From: an uncultured Flavobacteriaceae bacterium
Lineage (GTDB): Bacteria; Bacteroidota; Bacteroidia; Flavobacteriales; Flavobacteriaceae
DNA length: 64,000 nt
Direction: 5' to 3'
Assembly (NCBI GenBank): GCA_938029725.1
Contig: CALHGE010000012.1
Location: forward strand, 1-64,000
Shown here: piece after piece, positions 55,742-63,976 of the stretch
Numbering within the stretch: the stretch's first letter is position 1
Layout: each line of letters opens with the position of its first letter
The notes under the pieces: generated by a model
Told to the model about the DNA's origin: nothing
What the model saw: the letters and a program-made list of their open reading frames with translations, nothing else
Database searches by the model: none
Translations under genes and position numbers: made by a program

Positions 55742-55749
55742 CAAAAGTA
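55742..55749 (-). promoter_or_regulatory. -7 element of glgB
   Basis: TACTTTTG on the minus strand (55749 to 55742), exact TAnnTTTG, overlaps the ATG at 55744 and places transcription start near 55736, supporting the 55720 start codon. Confidence 0.45.
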
Positions 55750-55918
55750 ATCAACTTTCAAAGATTGAGTACCGAAGGATTAATAGATATGCTTTTACTA
55801 ATTTTATTTACTAAAACTTCAATATAAGGCTGAAATTGTAATAATTCAGAAAAGTGGAACGCTTTTTGAACTAAAATTCTAAACTTTGAAAAATTCTTAT
55901 AACTTAAATACTTTTATT

Positions 55919-56488
55919 ATGAAAAAAGCAACCCTAATTTTTGGCGTATTCCTTACCCTTATCATAGCTTCTTGCGGCAGGGATGGTATTGATGGATTTG
56001 ATGGAAGAGATGGATTTGATGGATTAGATGGTTTCGACGGAGCAGATGGAGTCAACATTCTGGCACAGGTTATTGACATAGAAGGTGATTTAACTCCGGA
56101 GGGCGATTATAAAATTCTATATGAGTTTCCAAATACGATTGAGGTTTTTGAAACAGATGTAGTGTTGGTCTATATTTTATTTGATCAAATAGAAGACAGT
56201 AATGGTGAGGCAGTAGATGTTTGGCGCTTGCTACCACAAACTTTAATTGTTGACCAAGGTCTTTTGCAATATAACTATGATCATACCTTTTTTGATGTAA
56301 ATATCTTTTTAGAAGCAGATTTTGATTTAGGCTTGTTGTTATCTGGCGATACCGATAATCAAGTATTTCGAATTGCTGTTATACCAGCAGAAACGTCTGG
56401 AAAATCGAGCTTAGACCATACAAATATTGATGCGGTTATGACGTATTTAGGCGTTGAAGAAAAAGATGTTCAAAAAGTAAAGTTATAA
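55919..56488 (+). CDS. Collagen-like lipoprotein
   Basis: A 189-aa exported lipoprotein. The signal ends IIASC (Cys about residue 18). Directly after it come eight consecutive Gly-X-Asp triplets (GRDGIDGFDGRDGFDGLD, then GFDGAD), a collagen-like rod with Asp in every third position and no proline. The C-terminal domain of about 140 residues (VNILAQVIDIEGDLTPEGDY onwards) is a mixed beta domain, rich in acid residues, without a known motif. I choose the ATG at 55919 over a TTG at 55886 because it gives a normal signal peptide. A terminator follows. Confidence 0.82.
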   Translation: MKKATLIFGVFLTLIIASCGRDGIDGFDGRDGFDGLDGFDGADGVNILAQVIDIEGDLTPEGDYKILYEFPNTIEVFETDVVLVYILFDQIEDSNGEAVDVWRLLPQTLIVDQGLLQYNYDHTFFDVNIFLEADFDLGLLLSGDTDNQVFRIAVIPAETSGKSSLDHTNIDAVMTYLGVEEKDVQKVKL

Positions 56489-56511
56489 GTAGTACGAACG
56501 GTTTTTAAAAA

Positions 56512-56556
56512 GTTAAAAAAATCCTGTCTCATTTTTATGAGTAGGATTTTTTTAAC
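56512..56556 (+). terminator. Terminator of the collagen-like lipoprotein gene
   Basis: GTTAAAAAAATCCT (56512-56525) pairs with AGGATTTTTTTAAC (56543-56556); an inner CTCAT/ATGAG pair extends the stem. T-runs occur on both strands. Confidence 0.8.
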
Positions 56557-56656
56557 TTTATGACTTCTTTAAGAAAGGAACCGAAAGGCAATTCGTCTGA
56601 ATACAAAATAGGTATAAACAGATTTCTGTTTTCACGGAAAAAAAATTAAACTAATC

Positions 56657-57160
56657 ATGCTAAAAAATATTGCGCTACTCTTTGTTTTACTTTTAACTGG
56701 TTGCAAAGGAAATTCACAGGAAAAGAAAGAAATGAGCACTGAAACTTCTGAGCTAAAAGAGCAAGTTTTTTCCGTAACAAAGACTGATGCAGAATGGCAA
56801 GAACAATTAACTCCAGAGCAGTATTATGTGCTGCGAAAAGCTGCAACTGAAAACCCGTTCACAAGTGAGTTATTAGAAAATAAGAAAAAAGGCGTTTATG
56901 TCTGTATCGCTTGTGAAACTCCACTTTTTGAGAGTAACACTAAATTCAAATCAGGTACAGGTTGGCCGAGTTTCTATAAAGAAATTGAAGGTAATGTAGC
57001 CTATGATGTAGATTATAAAGTCGGATACAAACGCACCGAAGAGCATTGCGCTACCTGCGGCGGGCATTTGGGTCACGTTTTTGAAGACGGGCCAGAACCT
57101 ACTGGAGAAAGGCACTGTATAAATGGTGTTGCTTTAAAATTCGTTCCTTCGAAAAAATAA
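56657..57160 (+). CDS. msrB: Peptide-methionine (R)-S-oxide reductase, lipoprotein form
   Basis: Reduces methionine-R-sulfoxide in proteins. A lipoprotein signal (LLFVLLLTGC, Cys16) puts the enzyme in the periplasm or on a membrane. The domain holds two zinc-binding CxxC pairs, in CIACETPLFES and CATCGGHLGHVFED, with GTGWPSFYKEI between them and the catalytic Cys in RHCINGVALKF near residue 155. At 167 aa it is a full MsrB domain plus signal. It is a single gene with a terminator 39 bases after the stop. Confidence 0.94.
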   Translation: MLKNIALLFVLLLTGCKGNSQEKKEMSTETSELKEQVFSVTKTDAEWQEQLTPEQYYVLRKAATENPFTSELLENKKKGVYVCIACETPLFESNTKFKSGTGWPSFYKEIEGNVAYDVDYKVGYKRTEEHCATCGGHLGHVFEDGPEPTGERHCINGVALKFVPSKK

Positions 57161-57196
57161 GTAAAAATTATTCCTGAAACCTAGTTTGACTCGAAA

Positions 57197-57240
57197 TTCC
57201 AAACTCTGACCTAATTATAGTCCAGAGTTTGGATTTTTTT
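57197..57240 (+). terminator. Terminator of msrB
   Basis: CCAAACTCTG (57199-57208) pairs with CAGAGTTTGG (57223-57232), followed by a run of T. Confidence 0.85.
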
Positions 57241-57464
57241 TTAACATTGCGCCAATCACGTTGGGTAGATACTGCTACTTGGAAAACTGATTGAAGGAAA
57301 CCAATGGGCTTCACTAACTATTCTAAAAGGAAAGCCTGAGACTTTTAATATAGAGAAAACCAATACACCTTAAGGGCATTTAGCAACGGGTAACTTCTAA
57401 ACAGAAGGTTCGTTTCATACTTCGTATTTTTTACTTTTTTATAATACTTTTTGGATTTTGGGGC

Positions 57465-57496
57465 TTGGTATTTGGTGCTTGAATTGCGTACTTTTG
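57465..57496 (+). promoter_or_regulatory. Promoter of lpdA
   Basis: TTG at 57465-57467, 21 bases, then TACTTTTG at 57489-57496, exact TAnnTTTG, 48 bases before the chosen ATG. A small hairpin (CCCGA/TCGGG, 57505-57520) lies in the untranslated leader. Confidence 0.5.
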
Positions 57497-57543
57497 CACT
57501 CGCTCCCGAGAGCTTTCGGGATTGAATACTAAAAATGAAGAAT

Positions 57544-58935
57544 ATGAGCAATTTTGATATTATTGTTTTAGGAAGTGGTCCTGGGGGATATGTAACTGCT
57601 ATAAGAGCTTCTCAGCTCGGTTTAAAAGTGGCGATTGTAGAAAAAGAAAGTCTGGGAGGTGTTTGCCTAAACTGGGGTTGCATTCCAACAAAAGCATTAC
57701 TGAAATCTGCTCAAGTATTTGAATATCTTCAACATGCAAGTGACTACGGATTGAAAGCTGAAGGCGTTGATAAAGATTTTGACGCTGTTGTCAAAAGAAG
57801 TAGGGGTGTCGCAAATGGAATGAGCAAAGGCGTTCAATTCTTGATGAAAAAGAATAAAATTGAAGTCATTAAGGGCTTTGGAACGCTAAAACCTGGAAAG
57901 AAAGTTTCTGTAAAAAGCGAAGATGGCAAGGAAAGCGAATATTCAGCAAACAATGTCATTATTGCGACTGGTGCTAGAAGCCGCGAATTGCCTAGCTTAC
58001 CTCAAGACGGAAAAAAAATCATAGGGTATCGCGAGGCAATGACTTTAGATAAGCAACCTAAGAAACTCATTGTGGTTGGTAGCGGTGCTATCGGAATTGA
58101 ATTTGCACATTTTTACAACGCTATGGGAACCGAAGTTACTGTAGTTGAATATTTACCTAGAATTGTACCCGTTGAAGATGAAGATATTTCTAAGCAACTA
58201 GAACGTAGCTTTAAAAAAGCGGGTGTTACGATTATGACCTCTGCTGAAGTTACTGGAGTTGATACTTCTGGAAACGGAGTTAAAGCAACGGTTAAGACAG
58301 CAAAAGGAGACGTAATACTAGAAGCTGATATTGTACTTTCTGCCGTTGGCATTAAAACAAATATTGAGCATATAGGATTAGAAGCTGTGGGTATTGCAAC
58401 CGACAGAGATAAGATTTTAGTGAACGATTTTTACCAAACAAATATACCTGGTTACTATGCTATTGGTGACGTAACGCCAGGCCAAGCCCTTGCGCATGTT
58501 GCCTCTGCTGAAGGAATTCTTTGTGTTGAAAAAATAGCTGGAATGCAGGTGGAAGCTTTGGATTATGGAAACATACCCAGCTGTACCTATTGTTCTCCTG
58601 AAATAGCCTCTGTAGGAATGACCGAAGCACAAGCAAGAGAAGCCGGATACGATCTTAAAATAGGTAAATTTCCTTTCTCAGCAAGTGGAAAAGCACAAGC
58701 CTCTGGTGCCTCAGACGGATTTGTTAAGGTGATTTTTGATGCCAAATATGGCGAATGGCTAGGGTGTCATATGATTGGCGCCGGTGTAACCGATATGATT
58801 GCCGAAGCTGTACTTGGTCGTAAATTAGAAACCACTGGTCACGAAGTCTTGAAAACAGTTCACCCTCACCCTACTATGAGTGAAGCGGTTATGGAGGCTG
58901 TTGCAGATGCCTATGACGAAGTAATACACTTGTAA
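57544..58935 (+). CDS. lpdA: Dihydrolipoyl dehydrogenase
   Basis: Flavoprotein that reoxidises dihydrolipoamide in pyruvate and 2-oxoglutarate dehydrogenases and in glycine cleavage. The FAD motif VLGSGPGGYVTAIRA is at residues 7-21, the redox-active disulfide in GGVCLNWGCIPTKALL near 37, the NAD motif VVGSGAIGIEFAHFY near 178, FAD motif YYAIGDVTPGQALAH near 304, and the catalytic His in TVHPHPTMSEAVMEA near 440. At 463 aa it is complete. The ATG at 57544 (MSNFDIIVLG) matches the family better than 57535, 9 bases upstream. Confidence 0.96.
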   Translation: MSNFDIIVLGSGPGGYVTAIRASQLGLKVAIVEKESLGGVCLNWGCIPTKALLKSAQVFEYLQHASDYGLKAEGVDKDFDAVVKRSRGVANGMSKGVQFLMKKNKIEVIKGFGTLKPGKKVSVKSEDGKESEYSANNVIIATGARSRELPSLPQDGKKIIGYREAMTLDKQPKKLIVVGSGAIGIEFAHFYNAMGTEVTVVEYLPRIVPVEDEDISKQLERSFKKAGVTIMTSAEVTGVDTSGNGVKATVKTAKGDVILEADIVLSAVGIKTNIEHIGLEAVGIATDRDKILVNDFYQTNIPGYYAIGDVTPGQALAHVASAEGILCVEKIAGMQVEALDYGNIPSCTYCSPEIASVGMTEAQAREAGYDLKIGKFPFSASGKAQASGASDGFVKVIFDAKYGEWLGCHMIGAGVTDMIAEAVLGRKLETTGHEVLKTVHPHPTMSEAVMEAVADAYDEVIHL

Positions 58936-58936
58936 T

Positions 58937-59491
58937 ATGAAGTGGGAAAATAGAAATGTTCACAGAGATGTCGCTTATTTTTATATTGGGTTAATCATTG
59001 CTTTTTCGTTTTCAGGAATTATTTTGAATCACCGCGCAGATTGGTATCCGATGGAGTATGCATACGAGACCAAAGAAGTACAACTAGAACTTCCTTCAGA
59101 TAAGAATGCTATTGATTCTGAAAAATTCATCAAAGGTATTTCTGAAAAATGGGAATTGGATGCCGAATATGATAGCCACCGTATTCGCGATAATGAACTT
59201 CGCGTTTTCTATAAAGACAATATCGTTTTAGATGCTGATATTAACACTGGAAAAGGTGTGGTCGAATACAAACGCAAAACTCCGGTCTTGGGTCAAACCA
59301 TGTTTCTGCATAAAACCACAAACAAATTTTGGATTTGGTACTCCGATGTTTTTGGAATTGGCATGTTACTTATAGCCTTTACCGGAATGTTCATCATCAC
59401 TAAAGGTAAAAACACTTTTAAAAGAAGGGGTTGGAAACTCGCATTGATCGGATTAATTTTTCCTGTTATTATACTAATATTATTTAGCTAA
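58937..59491 (+). CDS. PepSY-associated membrane protein
   Basis: A 184-aa membrane protein with helices at about 13-31, 135-152 and 165-182. The N-terminal helix with GIILNHRADW and the FLHKTTNKFWIWYSDVFGIGML segment are typical of PepSY-associated TM proteins, which in other bacteria accompany iron and siderophore uptake. The periplasmic loop is about 100 residues. It starts 1 base after lpdA on the same strand, so it is co-transcribed. Its role is unknown. Confidence 0.87.
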   Translation: MKWENRNVHRDVAYFYIGLIIAFSFSGIILNHRADWYPMEYAYETKEVQLELPSDKNAIDSEKFIKGISEKWELDAEYDSHRIRDNELRVFYKDNIVLDADINTGKGVVEYKRKTPVLGQTMFLHKTTNKFWIWYSDVFGIGMLLIAFTGMFIITKGKNTFKRRGWKLALIGLIFPVIILILFS

Positions 59492-59496
59492 AAGAT

Positions 59497-59793
59497 ATGT
59501 TGACTCTCTTTCGAATCACCTCAATTTTAGAAGGCATATCGTATCTGGCACTCTTTGCCATAACCATGCCCCTAAAGTATTTGGCCGATATTCCTATGCC
59601 CAACAAATATGTTGGTTATGCCCATGGCGTTTTATTCATCGCTTATATCGCAATTGCTGCTGTGTTTTGGTTTAAGAAAAAATGGTCTTTGAAAAGAGCT
59701 TTTATTCTAATTAGTGCCTCTCTGCTTCCTTTTGCAACCTTTTATGTAGATCAAAAATACTTAAAGCCGCTTGCTGATAAATCAGCAAAATAA
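59497..59793 (+). CDS. DUF3817 family membrane protein
   Basis: A 98-aa membrane protein with three hydrophobic segments (about 9-24, 43-58 and 69-84). FRITSILEGISYLALFAITMP and YVGYAHGVLFIAYIAIAA match the DUF3817 family. Function unknown. It lies 5 bases after the PepSY gene and ends the lpdA run. Confidence 0.87.
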   Translation: MLTLFRITSILEGISYLALFAITMPLKYLADIPMPNKYVGYAHGVLFIAYIAIAAVFWFKKKWSLKRAFILISASLLPFATFYVDQKYLKPLADKSAK

Positions 59794-59816
59794 AGTCAAA
59801 GCTTGACTTCTTCCAC

Positions 59817-60275
59817 TTACACTCCGAATTGGGTCAGATGATGGTCAAGGTGCTTGGAAAATAAATTATTCCATTCCTTTTCCGTTAAGGCCCCAAAAGC
59901 ATGTGATTCTTTGCCATCAAAATAGGAAGCACCAAGTTGCTGAGTTTTTTGCAAATAATCAGTAAGTCTTTTCTTTTCTATTTCAAATTCTCGCTCGTCA
60001 GCGATCAGAAACATAGGCGCAGTGCGACCATTCTTTTTATAAGGTTTTGGCCCCACAACCACGCTCTTAGCAAAAAGTTTCATCATAAGTTTTTGAAATC
60101 CGCCTGGTTTTGGATGTTTATCTGTGTAGACCAATTCATAAGAAACATTACAATGAGCTATCATTTGGGTGACGTTCATCTTTCCCCATTTTGCTTTGGT
60201 TTCTGGGCTCAATGTATTTATTCTTGCAATGGCTATATCAGTTTCTTTCTCGTTGAACAGATTCTTCCAGTTCAT
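59817..60275 (-). CDS. DUF1569 family protein (DinB-like)
   Basis: A 152-aa soluble protein. WGKMNVTQMIAHCNVSYEL, the HAFGALTEKEWNNLFSKHLD segment and the final HHLTQFGV fit DUF1569, a branch of the DinB/YfiT metal-binding four-helix-bundle fold; His42, His126 and His143-144 (positions approximate) are candidate ligands. Function unknown. The gene is convergent with the DUF3817 gene. Confidence 0.84.
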   Translation of the reverse strand: MNWKNLFNEKETDIAIARINTLSPETKAKWGKMNVTQMIAHCNVSYELVYTDKHPKPGGFQKLMMKLFAKSVVVGPKPYKKNGRTAPMFLIADEREFEIEKKRLTDYLQKTQQLGASYFDGKESHAFGALTEKEWNNLFSKHLDHHLTQFGV

Positions 60276-60346
60276 GATCCTTTATTTTATGATTCCCTTA
60301 AATATATAAAATTTAAGCACCAACAAAACCTGGAATCCACTATAGT

Positions 60347-60760
60347 TTATCGAAAACTTTCAAGGGCTAAATCATAACTCTGCAGTCCAAAACCTAAAAT
60401 CACGCCTTTTGCTCCAGAGGATATATAAGAGACATGACGAAAATCTTCACGTTTATGTGTGTTTGAAATATGCACCTCTACTACAGGAGTTTCAACTGCT
60501 TTTACAGCATCTCCTATTCCAACAGAAGTATGGGTGTAAGAGGCTGCATTCAAAACAATACCGTCGAATGAAAAACCAACTTCTTGAATTTTACTAATAA
60601 TTTCTCCCTCAATATTTGATTGATAATACACTAATTCTAGGTCTGAGAATTTCGCCGTTAATTCTTTAAAGTAATCTTCAAAGGTTTGATTACCGTAAAC
60701 TTCGGGTTCTCTTTTTCCTAAGAGATTCAAATTGGGGCCGTTAAGTATTAGAATTTTCAT
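60347..60760 (-). CDS. aroQ: Type II 3-dehydroquinate dehydratase
   Basis: Third step of the shikimate pathway, making 3-dehydroshikimate. The start is ILNGPNLNLLGKREPEVYG, with catalytic Tyr22, the NAASYTHTSVGIGDA segment near residue 71 and the VVEVHISNTHKREDFR motif near 92, including the catalytic His. At 137 aa it is a complete type II enzyme. In Bacteroidota aroQ often neighbours xerD; here two outer-membrane genes lie between. Confidence 0.95.
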   Translation of the reverse strand: MKILILNGPNLNLLGKREPEVYGNQTFEDYFKELTAKFSDLELVYYQSNIEGEIISKIQEVGFSFDGIVLNAASYTHTSVGIGDAVKAVETPVVEVHISNTHKREDFRHVSYISSGAKGVILGFGLQSYDLALESFR

Positions 60761-60841
60761 GGTTTAAAAGTACTAATAATTATGTCTCCAGAAAAAGTGA
60801 AGTCATTTGAATACTAGCTAATTTTAAAATCTAGGAAAACC

Positions 60842-61369
60842 TTAAAAAAGAATCAAATACCCTAAGAGTATTGAAGAAAAGGTAACGTCATCACTTACAG
60901 CTAAATAGGAGATATTTAATTCAGAAGCTCCGTTGCTGAAATCTACACCTAAAGAAGGTCTGTAGTAAAATGCGCCTTTGTTTCCTTTATTGATACCAAC
61001 CGCATAGCCAACATCACTACCAATTTTAAAACCGGCACTAGAGGTAGGGTATATTCTTATTGATGCTCCTACTGGCAGAAATTGAATATTATCAAATTCA
61101 GTTTCGACAACAAGGCCGCCAGCCGATATATTTTCTTTTGAACCAAAGGCATTAAAAAAGCCCGCCGTAACACCTATATCCAAAGGCTTAGCAACACCCC
61201 AATGATGATACATATCTACACCTAATCCAAAACTATAGGCTTCAGAGAAATCTCCAATGACTAAACCGCCATTAACACCTGCTCTAAAGTTTGTTCGATC
61301 TACGTTTCGTTGTGCCTGTAAAGCAATTGCAGTAAAAATCAATACTAAAGTTAAGACAACTTTTTTCAT
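60842..61369 (-). CDS. Outer-membrane beta-barrel protein
   Basis: A 175-aa exported protein with signal peptide (VVLTLVLIFTAIALQAQ). The mature part consists of alternating beta strands with aromatic ends (FRAGVNGGLVIGDFSEAYSF, GVDMYHHWGVA, GFKIGSDVGYAVG), ending in a barrel-type terminal strand ILLGYLILF. This is a small barrel of the porin-like family of unknown function. Confidence 0.83.
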   Translation of the reverse strand: MKKVVLTLVLIFTAIALQAQRNVDRTNFRAGVNGGLVIGDFSEAYSFGLGVDMYHHWGVAKPLDIGVTAGFFNAFGSKENISAGGLVVETEFDNIQFLPVGASIRIYPTSSAGFKIGSDVGYAVGINKGNKGAFYYRPSLGVDFSNGASELNISYLAVSDDVTFSSILLGYLILF

Positions 61370-61396
61370 GTTTGGATTTGTTATGGTTTGTTAGCC

Positions 61397-61404
61397 CAAA
61401 TTTA
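61397..61404 (-). promoter_or_regulatory. -7 element of the beta-barrel gene at 60842
   Basis: TAAATTTG on the minus strand (61404 to 61397), exact TAnnTTTG, 28 bases before the ATG at 61369. Confidence 0.4.
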
Positions 61405-61645
61405 AAAGCAATTATAAACCCTACATCATTTTTGTTGTCAAACGCGTTAAACCGTCTTTAAAATGGAAGATAATGTAGGTCTCTAGATCATAACAGCTCC
61501 ATTTCGGAGTATAAAACAACAACTATTTCGAGTATAGCCTGATAAAAAAACGCAGCCATTGGCTTCAGATCAAGAAAATTAAAACCAAGGCTTGTAGAAT
61601 AACCCATGCAACTTTACGGCCGAACATTAGATTTCTCCTAGGAAT

Positions 61646-61720
61646 ACTACCGCAAATATTGCGGTAGTACCTTGACGTAATACGGTATTCAAGCTCAGTC
61701 TCAGAAGTACGGTATAACTT
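61646..61720. repeat. Intergenic inverted repeat plus repeated TACGGTAT
   Basis: The 410-base gap between the two outer-membrane genes contains a perfect inverted repeat, ACTACCGCAA (61646-61655) and TTGCGGTAGT (61659-61668), followed by two copies of TACGGTAT about 30 bases apart (around 61682-61689 and 61709-61716). No T-run follows. It could be an operator or a remnant; the rest of the gap shows nothing recognisable. Confidence 0.5.
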
Positions 61721-61779
61721 TAATCCGCTAGTACTTTTCATGAATATTAGCTTCTAAAATTTACATTCACGATGAAATT

Positions 61780-62379
61780 TTAAAAGAAGTAAGCAATACC
61801 AACATTAACATTCGATGCTCTAACTTTAAGAGAATTATTTAATGGCCCTGTATATCTATTGGTTAATTCTGTAGAATATCTAATTTGGGCCGAGAGATTA
61901 TCTAAAATATCATACCCAAGACCAAAACCAAGATCAACCCCAATAGTATTCAAAACATCGTCTACATCACCATTCGTTCCAAGAACTCCTTCAATGTCTT
62001 GAATAGCACCTTTTATACCATCAATATTTGATGAAAAACTTAACTGAGGTCCAGCCTGCGCGTATAATTTATTAATGACATAATATTTCACCATAATAGG
62101 AATGTGTATGTATGAAAGATCACCTGCTGAGGCATAAGTCAATTCTGGCTGTAAATGAAATTTTTCAGAGATTCCAATATCTGCTATAACTCCGACATAG
62201 AAGCCTGTTTTGCTGATGGCGTTAACACTTCCTAAGTCCACCAAACCAAGAACAGAGAAACCTACATCAGCGTTTGAATTTATCAATCCTCCAGTTACAC
62301 CGAATTTTAAATCGCCTTGGGCTTGAAGTCCTGAGGTAAAAAGAACCGACAGAATAATTGTAAAAAGTACTTTTTTCAT
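61780..62379 (-). CDS. Porin family outer-membrane protein (PorT-like barrel)
   Basis: A 199-aa exported barrel with signal peptide MKKVLFTIILSVLFTSGLQAQ. The strands GDLKFGVTGGLINSNADVG, FYVGVIADIGISEKFHLQPE and YIHIPIMVKYYV, with IHIPIMVKYY as a typical marker, and the C-terminal NVNVGIAYFF ending in Phe indicate an outer-membrane beta-barrel. I choose the ATG at 62379 over 62409 because the latter would lie next to the -7 box. Its function is unknown. Confidence 0.88.
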   Translation of the reverse strand: MKKVLFTIILSVLFTSGLQAQGDLKFGVTGGLINSNADVGFSVLGLVDLGSVNAISKTGFYVGVIADIGISEKFHLQPELTYASAGDLSYIHIPIMVKYYVINKLYAQAGPQLSFSSNIDGIKGAIQDIEGVLGTNGDVDDVLNTIGVDLGFGLGYDILDNLSAQIRYSTELTNRYTGPLNNSLKVRASNVNVGIAYFF

Positions 62380-62406
62380 AATAGTTAATGTTATCGTGTT
62401 AATATT

Positions 62407-62414
62407 CAAAGATA
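62407..62414 (-). promoter_or_regulatory. -7 element of the porin family gene
   Basis: TATCTTTG on the minus strand (62414 to 62407), exact TAnnTTTG. Transcription would start near 62400, downstream of the alternative ATG at 62409, favouring the start at 62379. Confidence 0.45.
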
Positions 62415-62543
62415 AAAAACTTTATAGAACAAGATTTGTACCAAATTAGCATTTCAATGAATAAAACCCACATAAGGGGCTTTTCAAAGGAAATTTACCG
62501 CTGCTTTACTGAGGTGAAATTGCGGATTGTGTATCTTTAAAAC

Positions 62544-63446
62544 ATGAATTGGAACCTTGCGCAAAAAGACTATCAGCACTACCTTAAAATTGAACGAGGC
62601 TTGGCAGGTAATTCTATTTCCAACTATCTACTAGATGTTGAAAAGTTAGTACTGTTTTTAGACAAGCACTCTTTATCGGTAAACCCAATTCAAATTCAAA
62701 AGGAAACCGTTCAACAATTCATTTATGAAATTGCTAAAACTCTGAATCCGAGATCACAGGCCCGCATTATATCCGGACTCAAAAGTTTTTTCAACTATTT
62801 GGTTTTTGAGGATTATAGAAGTGATAACCCTATGGATTTAATTGATTCTCCCCAAATAGGTCGAAAACTTCCCGATACACTTTCCGAGGAAGAAATAAAT
62901 ATGCTTATCCTGGCGATTGACCTTTCTAAACCAGAAGGTGAACGCAATCGAGCAATGCTTGAAACCCTTTATGGTTGTGGTTTGCGCGTTTCTGAACTTA
63001 CCAGTCTTCAAATTTCAGATCTTTATTTTGAAGAAGATTTCATCAAAGTAACTGGAAAAGGCGATAAACAAAGGTTTGTTCCTATCAGTAATATCAATAA
63101 AAAATACATCAATATTTACAGAAAAGAAATCAGAATACACCAAAGCGTGCAAAAGGGCTTTGATGACATTCTATTTTTAAACCGAAGAGGAAAGCAATTA
63201 ACAAGAGCAATGGTCTTTACGATCATAAAACAATTGGCTGAAAAGATAGGTTTAAAGAAGAATATAAGTCCCCATACCTTTCGACATTCATTCGCTACAC
63301 ATTTATTAGAAAACGGCGCAGATCTTCGTGCTATTCAGCAAATGCTAGGCCACGAAAGCATCACAACCACGGAAATTTACATGCATGTTGACAGAACGCA
63401 TTTGGCTGAGGTGATGAATAAGTTTCATCCCAGAAAAACGGAATGA
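62544..63446 (+). CDS. xerD: Tyrosine recombinase XerD
   Basis: Site-specific recombinase resolving chromosome dimers at dif with FtsK. The N-terminal SAM-like domain (about 1-100) starts LAQKDYQHYLKIERGLAGNS. The catalytic domain holds the first Arg in YGCGLRVSELTSL near residue 148, the Lys in KVTGKGDKQRFVPI, HTFRHSFATHLLENGADL near 244, the second His in LGHESITTTEIY and the nucleophile Tyr in EIYMHV near 278. At 300 aa it is the core enzyme size, not an element integrase; no attachment sites flank it. Confidence 0.93.
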   Translation: MNWNLAQKDYQHYLKIERGLAGNSISNYLLDVEKLVLFLDKHSLSVNPIQIQKETVQQFIYEIAKTLNPRSQARIISGLKSFFNYLVFEDYRSDNPMDLIDSPQIGRKLPDTLSEEEINMLILAIDLSKPEGERNRAMLETLYGCGLRVSELTSLQISDLYFEEDFIKVTGKGDKQRFVPISNINKKYINIYRKEIRIHQSVQKGFDDILFLNRRGKQLTRAMVFTIIKQLAEKIGLKKNISPHTFRHSFATHLLENGADLRAIQQMLGHESITTTEIYMHVDRTHLAEVMNKFHPRKTE

Positions 63447-63976
63447 AAAAGATACTTTTCCTGAAGTATAAAAAAATTTAAAGAAGTATTCATACCTCCA
63501 CTATTTTTATTAAAATTAAAATCTTGAACTGCCATCTCGATCTTTCTTAAAGAGGCCTACCCTACTGATTTTAACATCGAAATCTGTGTGTATGGCACCG
63601 AAAAACAAGAATGCTTTTCTTCAGATATTATGTCAATTTTCAGAATATTTATCGCGTTATCAAAAAGAAATTTCTAAGCTGTATAGCGCGTTTTTTTCAT
63701 AGGCTTGCTGCTAGTTAAAATTAATTTTAAATAGCAGCTAAAGATTCAGAGGCCGCTAAAAAATAATTGATTTCATAGAAATTATAATCCTTTATAACAC
63801 CCTTTATCACAACTTTAGCCGGGCAGAATATACGCTATACCTAAATTTATCAAAGAGGATATGATTCCGTTCACCGAAAAATTTTCAAGCTCAAACGTTA
63901 TAGTAACTTTTGACTATTTTTTAACATCATTTTCTAAATCTTAAATGATATATTTAGTGGCTTATAAAACTATTAG
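63447..63976. other. Gene-free right end
   Basis: About 530 bases after xerD without a credible coding sequence on either strand. AT-rich; no clear hairpin terminator, RNA gene or repeat. A TATATTTA box at 63949-63956 could be a weak -7 element for a gene starting near 63977. Confidence 0.5.

Noticed and set aside
62544-63446. Tyrosine recombinase as an integrase of a mobile element
   Set aside because: Motifs and size fit chromosomal XerD; no tRNA, direct repeats or element genes flank it.
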